DNA from: an uncultured Lachnospiraceae bacterium
GTDB lineage: Bacteria > Bacillota > Clostridia > Lachnospirales > Lachnospiraceae
NCBI GenBank assembly: GCA_958426095.1
Contig: CATZYB010000121.1
Location: 1-7,989 of the forward strand
Direction: 5' to 3'
DNA length: 7,989 nucleotides
The notes below the pieces were generated by a model, which was given only the letters and a program-made list of their open reading frames with translations, did no database searches and was not told the DNA's origin. Shown piece by piece: positions 1 to 5,944 of this stretch. A program made the translations under genes and the position numbers. Positions within the stretch are counted from its first letter, which is position 1; each line of letters opens with the position of its first letter.

Positions 1-5
1 TATAT

Positions 6-35
6 GCCTGATAAAGTAGGAAATATCGGTCAGGC
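6..35. repeat. 6-bp inverted repeat GCCTGA/TCAGGC at window edge
   Basis: GCCTGA (6-11) and TCAGGC (30-35) are perfect inverted arms around an 18-base interval, which itself contains GATA/TATC. On the plus strand the right arm is followed by a pyrimidine-rich TTTCTT, so it could be a weak terminator for a gene left of the window. It could equally be structure in the leader of the minus-strand transcript predicted to start near 88. The function is inferred only. Confidence 0.3.
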
Positions 36-50
36 TTTCTTACATATTTT

Positions 51-89
51 AAGACATGTTTTTAGTCTTTTTTGGCTCAAAAACGTCTT
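51..89 (+). terminator. possible hairpin terminator or leader stem
   Basis: AAGAC-AT-GTTTTT (51-63) pairs with AAAAAC-GTCTT (79-89). This gives an 11-bp stem with a 2-base bulge and a 15-base loop, followed on the plus strand by more T residues. The stem is AT-rich, so its stability is modest. It overlaps the start of the predicted minus-strand transcript, where the same pairing would fold the 5' end of the RNA. Either role is inference. Confidence 0.3.
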
Positions 90-94
90 TTATC

Positions 95-123
95 ATTATA
101 ACATCGAAGAACGATAAAGTCTA
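95..123 (-). promoter_or_regulatory. sigma-A-type promoter reading leftwards out of the window
   Basis: Read on the minus strand, TAGACT (118-123, 4/6 match to TTGACA) is followed by exactly 17 bases and a perfect TATAAT (95-100). A TG one base before the -10 gives an extended -10 element. The predicted start is near 88. It lies just past the stop codon of the serine recombinase (stop at 151), so it should drive a separate transcription unit to the left. TTTATC (89-94) and GATAAA (113-118) form an inverted repeat over the promoter that could be an operator. Confidence 0.6.
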
Positions 124-150
124 CTTTTTCCAAAATCGGTTTTATCCTTT

Positions 151-747
151 TTACCTTTCCCTCACCCATCTGAGAAATGTATCCTGGGCGATCGCCAGCT
201 GTCTGGCCGCTTCTCTTGAAGTGATTTTTCCACTTTCCCAGGCCATTTTCAACTGTTCGAAGTTTTCCGGCACTGGTTTTCTGGGCCGCCCGAACTGTAC
301 ACCCCGAAGTCTTGCGGCCGCAATCCCTTCTTTTTGTCTTTGTCTGATATTCTCCCGTTCCGTCTGAGCCACATAGGAAAGAATCTGCAGCACCAGATCC
401 GCCACAAAGGTTCCTGTCAGATCCCGTCCCGTCTGCCGGGTATCCAGAAGAGGCATGTCCAACACGACGATATCTGTTCTTTTTTCTTTTGTAATAATCC
501 GCCACTGATCCAAAATTTCTTCATAATTACGTCCCAATCGATCGATGGCTTTAACGACCAGACAGTCTCCGGGACGCAATTTTCTCATAAGCTTTCGATA
601 TTGAGGCCGGTTAAAATCTCTTCCGCTCAATTTGTCCATAAAAACATTTTTTTCCGGCACCGGAAACCCGGCCAGGGCAATTCTCTGTCTGTCCTCATTC
701 TGGTCTTTCGTGGACACCCGAATATACCCATATACACTATTCGACAT
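151..747 (-). CDS. serine recombinase, resolvase/invertase family
   Basis: A 198-residue site-specific DNA recombinase. Members of this family cut and rejoin DNA through a covalent serine intermediate, inverting or deleting segments between short sites. The N-terminal catalytic domain (about 5-140) shows YGYIRVST with the expected nucleophile Ser12 and Arg10, SGRDFNRP (41-48) and AIDRLGRN (67-74). The long helix ETERENIRQRQKEG (about 129-141) follows, then the linker FGRPRKP (152-158). A C-terminal helix-turn-helix (about 174-195) has the usual REAARQLAI...TFLRWV pattern. All motifs look intact and the length is normal for small resolvases and invertases, so it is probably active. The ATG is preceded by AAGGAGG at good spacing. 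No transposase or long flanking inverted repeats are visible in the window, so its target is unknown. Homologues ride on transposons and plasmids or act as orphan invertases. Confidence 0.93.
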   Translation of the reverse strand: MSNSVYGYIRVSTKDQNEDRQRIALAGFPVPEKNVFMDKLSGRDFNRPQYRKLMRKLRPGDCLVVKAIDRLGRNYEEILDQWRIITKEKRTDIVVLDMPLLDTRQTGRDLTGTFVADLVLQILSYVAQTERENIRQRQKEGIAAARLRGVQFGRPRKPVPENFEQLKMAWESGKITSREAARQLAIAQDTFLRWVRER

Positions 748-756
748 TTTATCGAA

Positions 757-764
757 CCTCCTTC
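757..764 (-). promoter_or_regulatory. ribosome binding site of the serine recombinase
   Basis: GAAGGAGG on the minus strand lies 9 bases before the ATG at 747 and confirms that start. No convincing -35/-10 pair was found above it. TAGAAT lies nearby but lacks a good -35 at 17 bases. Confidence 0.8.
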
Positions 765-836
765 ATTTTAATTCTAGTATTTACTCCGCAAAACAATTTT
801 AACGAAAAAATCCTCATTCTCGCTTTGTGTCGTGTA

Positions 837-861
837 CTTTTCTTTCATGAAAAGGTATACT
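837..861 (+). promoter_or_regulatory. inverted repeat and -10-like box before the XRE-like fragment
   Basis: CTTTTC (837-842) and GAAAAG (849-854) form a perfect 6-bp inverted repeat with a 6-base centre. TATACT (856-861) follows immediately and resembles a -10 box. The -35 position (TGTACT, 833-838) matches the consensus poorly. The arrangement suits an autoregulated promoter for the plus-strand frame starting at 886. This is an inference with modest support. Confidence 0.35.
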
Positions 862-885
862 GACTGCGAAAGGAGCGAATACATT

Positions 886-930
886 ATGAATCAAAAGAAG
901 GTTGGGCAATTTTTAAGTCTTTGTTTTTAA
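886..930 (+). pseudogene. 14-codon frame resembling the 5' end of an XRE-family regulator
   Basis: The frame starts at ATG 886 and reads MNQKKVGQFLSLCF before TAA. AAAGGAG (869-875) lies 10 bases upstream. The peptide closely resembles the opening of many Clostridia XRE/Cro-type regulators, which begin M-N-Q-x-K-I/V-G-x-F-I/L and continue into a helix-turn-helix. Here the similarity stops after about 12 residues, and the end overlaps the last codons of the convergent lipoprotein gene by 4 bases. The likely reading is the 5' stub of a regulator, divergent from the recombinase, whose body was lost by deletion or rearrangement. A small leader peptide or chance similarity is the alternative, because the match is short. 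Confidence 0.45.
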
Positions 931-2822
931 TGACTGCCTAATGTTATCTCCGTCGAATGACCTTCGCCATAGGTCACCGTATAGGTCTCGCCATCCTCAA
1001 GCAGGGATGTGCTGATCTGAATACAGTCGAAAGATTTCGTCGGAGAGACACTGAGAATCTCCTTCCCTGTACTGTCTGTTAATGTTACCATTGTTCCTGA
1101 CGGGAGCATAGTATCAGCAACGACGCTGATAGAAGGCTGCGTTGATGAATCACTAAAGTCCATCACCATGCCGGAGTTTCCTGTACCTACAAAAGTTCCT
1201 CCGGTGATCTCCGCCACCCCTTCATAATCCAGCGTGCCATTGGCCGAATCCTCAGGCCCTTCAACCACAACCATACCGCCGCTTACATATAAATTTCCAT
1301 TAGAATCTATGCCGTCGCCGGCCGCTTTCACATAAATATCCCCGCCGCTGATACGTATCCAGCAATCATCTCCCGATGCAAAACTATTTTGTCCCGGACG
1401 GCCATCCGCCAGGGTATCACTGCCTCCGGCCGAATTAATTCCGTCATCCGTTGACGTCACATCAATATCACCGTCCCTGATATCCACCGTTAAACCTTCC
1501 AGTCCCTCATAGGATTTGTTTATCTGAATAGTACCTCCGGCAATAAGCAGCGCATTATCGGCATGAACGCCGTCATCCCCCGATTCCATCACAAATGTCC
1601 CGTTATTGACAGTGATATTTCCATTGGAATGAATACTGTCATCCGATGAATCTATCGTGAAGTCCCCGCCATTGAGATAAATGGCCGAACCGGCTTTTAA
1701 ACCTTTGGCACTGTCTGAGGTTTCGCTTTCTTCCAGGTCACTGGCGCTATTTTCCGGCGGAGCCTGATCATCTCCCGGCATATCTCCCTCCGGCGGCGTA
1801 TGGCCATCTTCCGGCATCCTGTTTTCTTGCGGCGTTTGACCGTCTTTGCCTCCCCACCGGCCCCATTCCTCGCGTACCTTGCCATTTTCACCATAACTTG
1901 CATTGGCGCTGCCTCCGCCGCTCACTATCGAGCCGGAACCATCATTAATCTGGAGTATGGTCTCCGCCTGAATACCATCCTGGGCTGCTGTGATCCGGTA
2001 TATACCTCCATCGATCAGAATGCAGCCTTTGCCATCCTCCGTATCATTATTGGATTTTATACCGTCGCCGCCGGCAGTAATCGTCATCTCCCCGTCCTTC
2101 ACCGTCACAGAATCCTTTCCTTTCAGTCCATGCTGCTGTGCCGTAATATTTAACGTTCCGCTAATGACTTTCAGATTGTCTTTACTCCGGATGCCGTCCT
2201 CATAATTTCCAGTCACTTCCAGTGTGCCTTTGCCGTTAATACTTATGTCGTCCTTACTGAAAATGCAGGCATTTGGCTCATCCTCTGAATCATCTTCATA
2301 AACGTAAGCCGCCGCATCACTGAGCGTGCTGGCCGTCCCATTTTCAAGGGTTATCACGATTTTTTTACTCTGAACCCCATAGATGACTGAGCCGGTCCCC
2401 GAACTGGCCGCCAGCCCATTCAGGACGATATGTACCACATCCTCTTTTCCCGCATCTACCTGAATCTGCCCATCCATCATTGTTCCGCTAAATACATAGG
2501 TTCCGGCCTGAGTAATTTTCAGTATATTTCCATCTGCCTGAATACCATCACCGGAAATCTCAGAAGACGCTCCATTACACTTAATCATCGTTGCTCTTCC
2601 TTCGGACCAGCTTTCATCCAGATCATCGTCATCGTAACTTCCTGTCAGACCCCCGGTCTCCGCCGTCTCATTTTCAGGACTCTGCTCTGTATCTTCAATA
2701 CTTTCAGACATAACAACCGTTGTTTCGGTTAAAGCGCCGCTATTCTGAGCGCTGCAGCCGACAAGCAGAGACAATGCCAAACCGCTGGACAGCAGACAGG
2801 CTAAATATTTCGAACCTTTCAT
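927..2822 (-). CDS. carbohydrate-binding beta-helix lipoprotein, Cthe_2159-like
   Basis: A 631-residue secreted lipoprotein. The N terminus is a lipoprotein signal: MKGSK, a hydrophobic stretch, then the lipobox LVGC with the lipidated Cys23. An acidic linker (about 31-72) follows. The rest consists of short beta strands and turns with the recurring motif (D/G)-D-G-I/V-x-S/A, at about 92, 209, 231, 253, 282, 394, 416, 438, 459 and 502. The frequent 21-22 residue spacing is typical of right-handed parallel beta-helix rungs. A Pro/Asp/Glu-rich insert (about 322-375) separates two repeat blocks, and a final beta domain (about 565-628) closes the protein. This matches the carbohydrate-binding Cthe_2159 family (PF14262, DUF4353), whose founding member binds acidic sugars and cellulose and has a calcium-binding pectate-lyase-like fold. 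No catalytic residues can be assigned. It is the last gene of the VTC/DUF4956 operon, 22 bases after its neighbour, and is presumably anchored on the outer face of the membrane. Confidence 0.88.
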   Translation of the reverse strand: MKGSKYLACLLSSGLALSLLVGCSAQNSGALTETTVVMSESIEDTEQSPENETAETGGLTGSYDDDDLDESWSEGRATMIKCNGASSEISGDGIQADGNILKITQAGTYVFSGTMMDGQIQVDAGKEDVVHIVLNGLAASSGTGSVIYGVQSKKIVITLENGTASTLSDAAAYVYEDDSEDEPNACIFSKDDISINGKGTLEVTGNYEDGIRSKDNLKVISGTLNITAQQHGLKGKDSVTVKDGEMTITAGGDGIKSNNDTEDGKGCILIDGGIYRITAAQDGIQAETILQINDGSGSIVSGGGSANASYGENGKVREEWGRWGGKDGQTPQENRMPEDGHTPPEGDMPGDDQAPPENSASDLEESETSDSAKGLKAGSAIYLNGGDFTIDSSDDSIHSNGNITVNNGTFVMESGDDGVHADNALLIAGGTIQINKSYEGLEGLTVDIRDGDIDVTSTDDGINSAGGSDTLADGRPGQNSFASGDDCWIRISGGDIYVKAAGDGIDSNGNLYVSGGMVVVEGPEDSANGTLDYEGVAEITGGTFVGTGNSGMVMDFSDSSTQPSISVVADTMLPSGTMVTLTDSTGKEILSVSPTKSFDCIQISTSLLEDGETYTVTYGEGHSTEITLGSH

Positions 2823-2831
2823 TCATTGGAA

Positions 2832-2837
2832 CCTCCT
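2832..2837 (-). promoter_or_regulatory. ribosome binding site of the lipoprotein gene
   Basis: AGGAGG on the minus strand lies 9 bases before the ATG at 2822. A second ATG at 2826 is nearer (5 bases) but out of frame and would not give the lipoprotein. The signal peptide and lipobox confirm 2822. Confidence 0.75.
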
Positions 2838-2844
2838 ATCCATT

Positions 2845-3519
2845 CTATAATTCTTCTCTCTCCTGAGCCACCCGTCCGCAGACAATGGTCAGATTCCCAT
2901 TGCGGCACCGCAGCTCATCCAGAAATTTTTTTTCACTTTTATCTCCCCGGAACAATATATGATAGTGAAGCTCATATAGACTTCCCATATTCACTGTCCG
3001 CACTTTCAACAATTCATTTCGGGTCGTATATTCGGCAAAAAGATCGTCAAATATACCTTCGTAATCCAGATTTTCAGGAATAGTCACTTTCAGATCCCGC
3101 ATCATCTGATTCATCCGTCCCACCGGAAGATTCGCTACTAAGAGCATGACCATTCCCACAATGGTCACCAACAGCCCTCCGATGGCCACATAGCCCATTC
3201 CGGTGGCCAGACCAACGGCCATCGCCAGAAAAATAGATGCGATCTCCCGGGAATTTCCCGGAACAGACCGGAAACGGACAAGGCTGAAGGCCCCGGCCAC
3301 AGCCACACCAGTCCCAAGATTTCCATTGACCAGCATGATCACCGTCTGGACAATGACCGGCAATAATATCAGGGTTAAGATAAAGTTTTTCGAGTACTGA
3401 TTTCTATACATATGTACCAGCGCGATGACTACTCCGAACATGATAGAAAACGCCGTACAAAATATAAATTCCGGTACAGTCAGCCCGGCGGATGATAATG
3501 ACAACACACTGTCAAGCAT
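2845..3519 (-). CDS. DUF4956 family membrane protein
   Basis: A 224-residue integral membrane protein. Hydrophobic segments lie at about 17-37, 46-65, 68-81, 95-113 and 113-131, so four or five spans, followed by a soluble C-terminal domain (about 135-224). The conserved core GAFSLVRFRSVPGNSREIAS (76-95) leading into FLAMAVGLATGMG is the DUF4956 signature. The biochemical function of the family is unknown to me. DUF4956 genes often neighbour VTC-domain genes, and by analogy with yeast VTC a role as membrane partner or channel for the polymerase is a reasonable inference. The frame could be extended to a TTG at 3537, but ATG 3519 is preferred because GGGGAGGG sits 8 bases upstream of it. That start overlaps the VTC gene by 8 bases (ATG and TGA interlocked), indicating translational coupling. 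Confidence 0.9.
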   Translation of the reverse strand: MLDSVLSLSSAGLTVPEFIFCTAFSIMFGVVIALVHMYRNQYSKNFILTLILLPVIVQTVIMLVNGNLGTGVAVAGAFSLVRFRSVPGNSREIASIFLAMAVGLATGMGYVAIGGLLVTIVGMVMLLVANLPVGRMNQMMRDLKVTIPENLDYEGIFDDLFAEYTTRNELLKVRTVNMGSLYELHYHILFRGDKSEKKFLDELRCRNGNLTIVCGRVAQEREEL

Positions 3520-4231
3520 ATAAAAGGCCCTCCCCAAATAAATGTGTTAAATTTTCTTTATAATAAGTACCATACTTCGAAAAAGATATTGGAAAGATTT
3601 CCAATTCGGACAATATATGTCCAAACCAAAACGGCATACTATCCGGTATTTTGACTTCCATCAATATCATATTTTCCGGCAGCAGACCGATTCCACGGTC
3701 CCCGTCGGCCAGATGGAGCCGTTCCTCCCGGTAACGTATATTTTCATCAAAAGTTACCCGGAACTCCTCCTGCTCTTTTCCAAAATAGGCCCTTCGGTCA
3801 TAAGCCAAAAACACTGTCGGCTTTGGCTCATAAAAATCTACAAACCACTGAATTTCACTTAAAATCTGGGAATGTTCCTCCGGAATAATTCCTGAATATA
3901 AATATTTTTCCGCGTTCTCCAGACGCATTGGTATCCGCCGCTTATACACAACGCCGTCGTATTTCTTCTTCAATTCAATAAATACCTGGCTGTAAGCTTT
4001 TGGCACCCCATAACTTCGAAGCCGAAGTTTTTCCTTATAATGCGGCTTTTCTATGGATGTTCGTATAAGCTCATAGCCCTCTGTATCAAAATAAACATTA
4101 CAGATTGTATGAAGACCATATTCATCCAATACCAGCCGTCCGCCTACCCGTTCCATCAATGTGCTGTACTGTTCGCGAGTCAGCAAATATTTCTTCTCAT
4201 ACCGCTTAAAAACTTCCTGGATCTTTTCCAC
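3512..4231 (-). CDS. polyphosphate polymerase (VTC) domain protein
   Basis: A 239-residue soluble protein with the VTC domain, part of the triphosphate tunnel metalloenzyme fold. In yeast Vtc4 this domain builds polyphosphate from ATP. The tunnel-lining basic and acidic residues seem intact: RYEKKYLL (10-17), KLRLRSYG with Arg70 and Arg72, IELKKK (85-90), YKRR (96-99), YDRRAY (144-149), RVTFD (158-162), MEVK with Glu192 (191-194) and SFSKYG with Lys219. The length fits an isolated domain with no SPX or membrane part, so the following DUF4956 protein would supply membrane attachment. The start is GTG 4231, with GAGGG 6 bases upstream and an in-frame stop two codons before it. It is the first gene of a three-gene operon. 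Polymerase activity is known from the family and inferred here. The acceptor or product could differ from free polyphosphate. Confidence 0.92.
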   Translation of the reverse strand: MEKIQEVFKRYEKKYLLTREQYSTLMERVGGRLVLDEYGLHTICNVYFDTEGYELIRTSIEKPHYKEKLRLRSYGVPKAYSQVFIELKKKYDGVVYKRRIPMRLENAEKYLYSGIIPEEHSQILSEIQWFVDFYEPKPTVFLAYDRRAYFGKEQEEFRVTFDENIRYREERLHLADGDRGIGLLPENMILMEVKIPDSMPFWFGHILSELEIFPISFSKYGTYYKENLTHLFGEGLLYA

Positions 4232-4266
4232 TGCTCACCCTCATTTCTCATATTTTAGGTGTTTTC

Positions 4267-4294
4267 ATTATCCCACATAAATATGGTGCAAAAA
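4267..4294 (-). promoter_or_regulatory. possible promoter of the VTC operon
   Basis: On the minus strand GATAAT (4267-4272) is a good -10, about 35 bases before the GTG start. At 16 bases the upstream hexamer is TTTTTG (4289-4294), a poor -35. It is placed where a promoter for the operon must lie, but the match is weak. Confidence 0.35.
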
Positions 4295-4324
4295 TGGAAA
4301 ATTTGTGAAAATGATTTGAAAAGC

Positions 4325-4341
4325 CTGTGTAAATTCTGTGT
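4325..4341. repeat. CTGTGT direct repeat, one helical turn apart
   Basis: CTGTGT occurs at 4325-4330 and again at 4336-4341. The period is 11 bases, so both copies face the same side of the helix. They sit just upstream of the upp -35 box and between the two divergent promoters, a natural activator or repressor position. The repeat is short and no regulator can be assigned. Confidence 0.3.
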
Positions 4342-4352
4342 CGATATTTCCA

Positions 4353-4381
4353 TTGACCTCTCTGCAAATATCTTTTACAAT
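4353..4381 (+). promoter_or_regulatory. upp promoter
   Basis: TTGACC (4353-4358), a 17-base spacer and TACAAT (4376-4381) form a near-consensus vegetative promoter with 5/6 matches in each box. Transcription should start near 4388, leaving a short leader of about 26 bases. That is too short for a riboswitch or attenuator. Confidence 0.8.
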
Positions 4382-4400
4382 AAAGGAAGCAAAACATATC

Positions 4401-4406
4401 AGGAGG
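4401..4406 (+). promoter_or_regulatory. upp ribosome binding site
   Basis: A perfect AGGAGG lies 7 bases before the ATG at 4414 and fixes the start. Confidence 0.85.
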
Positions 4407-4413
4407 AAAAATT

Positions 4414-5046
4414 ATGAAAGAAAATGTCTTTATCATGGAACATCCATTAATTCAGCATAAAATATCCATGCTGCGGGATGAACGCACCGGAACCAATGAA
4501 TTCCGTCAGCTCATCGAAGAGATCACCGTTCTCATGGGTTATGAAGCGCTTCGGGATCTGCCGCTCGAAGATATAGAAATCAAAACACCGATTGAAACCT
4601 GCCATTCACCGATGATCGCCGGAAAAAAACTGGCCATCGTTCCGATTCTTCGTGCCGGACTTGGCATGGTCAATGGAATCCTGACCCTTGTCCCATCCGC
4701 AAAAGTTGGTCATATCGGTCTTTATCGTGACGAAGAGACTCACGAACCTCATGAATATTTCTGCAAACTTCCGGCGCCGATCGACCAGAGAACCATTGTT
4801 GTTCTTGATCCAATGCTGGCGACCGGCGGTTCTGCTGTGGCCGCTGTCGATTTCATTAAAGAACACGGCGGTAAAAATATCAAATTCATGTGTATTATCG
4901 CAGCTCCGGAAGGTATCAAACACTTTCAGGAATGTCATCCGGACGTTCCGATCTACTGCGGACATCTGGATCGCTGCCTGAATGAAAATGCTTACATCTG
5001 TCCGGGTCTCGGAGATGCCGGCGACCGGATCTTCGGAACACGATAA
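4414..5046 (+). CDS. upp: uracil phosphoribosyltransferase
   Basis: A 210-residue cytoplasmic enzyme of pyrimidine salvage that joins uracil to PRPP to give UMP and pyrophosphate. The sequence is highly typical. PILRAGLGM (77-85) is the conserved phosphoribosyltransferase loop. VVLDPMLATGGSA (129-141) is the PRPP-binding motif. PGLGDAGDRIFGT (197-209) at the C terminus is the uracil-binding signature. The length matches bacterial UPRTs. It is transcribed alone from its own near-consensus promoter, with a perfect ribosome binding site, and stops at the strong hairpin terminator immediately downstream. The flanking operons run on the opposite strand, so it appears to be an independent housekeeping unit. 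No xanthine/uracil permease is seen beside it in the window. Confidence 0.98.
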   Translation: MKENVFIMEHPLIQHKISMLRDERTGTNEFRQLIEEITVLMGYEALRDLPLEDIEIKTPIETCHSPMIAGKKLAIVPILRAGLGMVNGILTLVPSAKVGHIGLYRDEETHEPHEYFCKLPAPIDQRTIVVLDPMLATGGSAVAAVDFIKEHGGKNIKFMCIIAAPEGIKHFQECHPDVPIYCGHLDRCLNENAYICPGLGDAGDRIFGTR

Positions 5047-5050
5047 ACGC

Positions 5051-5107
5051 AAAAAATATGTTCTCTCGAAAGCTTGCGGCAACGCTTTCTCAGAGAACAT
5101 ATTTTTT
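5051..5107. terminator. bidirectional intrinsic terminator between upp and the phosphatase operon
   Basis: AAAAAATATGTTCTCT (5051-5066) and AGAGAACATATTTTTT (5092-5107) are perfect 16-base inverted arms. Inside them GAAAGC (5068-5073) pairs with GCTTTC (5084-5089), and TTG with CAA closes a 3-base CGG loop (5077-5079). The arms end in A6 and T6, so the hairpin has a U tract when read from either strand. It lies 4 bases after the upp stop and 9 bases past the phosphatase stop, serving both convergent units. Confidence 0.92.
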
Positions 5108-5116
5108 CTAATTCTT

Positions 5117-5938
5117 TTATTTGAAATGGATTCCCTCCGGCGAGATCATCGCGTCGGAAGCCGTAAGTCCAAGCAATCGGCACAGCATTGGTGCAATGCT
5201 CCTCTGCCCGATATAATAGTCTTCAAATCTTCCATTCTCCACCAAAGGGCTAAAAATATATAACGGAACATCTCTTTGGAGGTTTTCTATGCCACAATGA
5301 ACGCCATTTTCGTCCATTCCATGGTCTGCCGTCACCACCACCTGATATCCATCTTCAAGCCAGGACGGCAGAAGATCTGCAATCAAAACGCCCATATCAG
5401 CCACTTTCCAGGCATATTCCCGGCTGTCTGCCCCGTAAGTATGTCCGGCAAGATCAATACTCATCGGATGATAGAGTATAAAATCCGGATGATAAGTTTT
5501 CCGGATGAACTCACCGTCCATAAACAAGTGGGAATCCGGGTAGGAATCTTCCCAGTAATAGATTCCATAATCAATCAGCCCTTCCCCTGTGCCAAACTGG
5601 ATCCTGTCACGATGTTTATCAAAAGGCGCCCGATTGTATAATTCGCTCATCCAGAAATAAGCCGCCGCACCGCTGACCAGCCCGGCTTCTCTGCATAGAT
5701 TGAAAATACTTATCTGATTTGAACGGCGTACGATTTCATTGCATGTAATTCCATGAACATGACTCGGCGCCCCGGTCATCAATGTTTCATACATCGGCCG
5801 TGACATGGAAGGAAGCTCTCCGCGGACTTTATATTTGGCCGCCAGCCCATAGTCCGCCATATGTTCCAGATATCCTAAATATCTGGTTGCTATTTCATAA
5901 CCGCACGCATCTAAAAGTACAAATATCGTTTTACTCAT
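5117..5938 (-). CDS. alkaline phosphatase superfamily phosphohydrolase (phosphodiesterase-like)
   Basis: A 273-residue metal-dependent hydrolase of the alkaline phosphatase/nucleotide pyrophosphatase superfamily. Asp10 in FVLLDACG is the first metal ligand. LPSMSRPMYETLMTGAPSHVHGI (42-64) carries the nucleophile, most likely Ser46 by alignment with the Thr of nucleotide pyrophosphatases. DLAGH (162-166) gives Asp162 and His166, and TADHGM (203-208) gives Asp205 and His206. His214 in GVHCG is the last ligand. The full two-metal set is therefore present. There is no signal peptide, so it should act in the cytoplasm, and it is shorter than secreted NPPs. The substrate is unknown; a phosphomonoester, phosphodiester or phosphonate ester are all possible. 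It is the last gene of the operon, 6 bases after the dehydrogenase, with AGGGG 9 bases before the ATG. Confidence 0.9.
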   Translation of the reverse strand: MSKTIFVLLDACGYEIATRYLGYLEHMADYGLAAKYKVRGELPSMSRPMYETLMTGAPSHVHGITCNEIVRRSNQISIFNLCREAGLVSGAAAYFWMSELYNRAPFDKHRDRIQFGTGEGLIDYGIYYWEDSYPDSHLFMDGEFIRKTYHPDFILYHPMSIDLAGHTYGADSREYAWKVADMGVLIADLLPSWLEDGYQVVVTADHGMDENGVHCGIENLQRDVPLYIFSPLVENGRFEDYYIGQRSIAPMLCRLLGLTASDAMISPEGIHFK

Positions 5939-5944
5939 TTTTCT

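Noticed and set aside
77..505. Minus-strand open frame of 142 codons inside the recombinase gene
   Set aside because: It overlaps the serine recombinase in another frame and has no recognisable domain or ribosome binding site. The recombinase motifs are unmistakable.
334..771. Plus-strand open frame of 145 codons opposite the recombinase
   Set aside because: It is an antisense shadow of the recombinase, with no family resemblance.
1697..1903. Arg/Lys-rich small frame in the lipoprotein gene
   Set aside because: It is an out-of-frame reading of the Pro/acidic linker codons. Its composition is explained by that linker.
1968..2550. Short DNA direct repeats such as GCCTGAATACCATC within the lipoprotein gene (about 1968 and 2528)
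   Set aside because: They encode the same D-G-I-Q-A motif in the protein repeats and are explained by internal duplication, not by a mobile element or CRISPR.
4232..4413. Riboswitch or PyrR-type attenuator upstream of upp
   Set aside because: The predicted start leaves a leader of only about 26 bases, with no hairpin followed by a T run.
4248..4436. Minus-strand 62-codon frame in the divergent gap
   Set aside because: It covers the upp promoter and ribosome binding site and its sequence lacks any protein-like pattern. A small gene here would clash with the VTC operon leader.
4606..5100. Antisense open frame of 164 codons across upp
   Set aside because: upp on the plus strand has every family motif and its own promoter. 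The antisense frame runs through the terminator hairpin.
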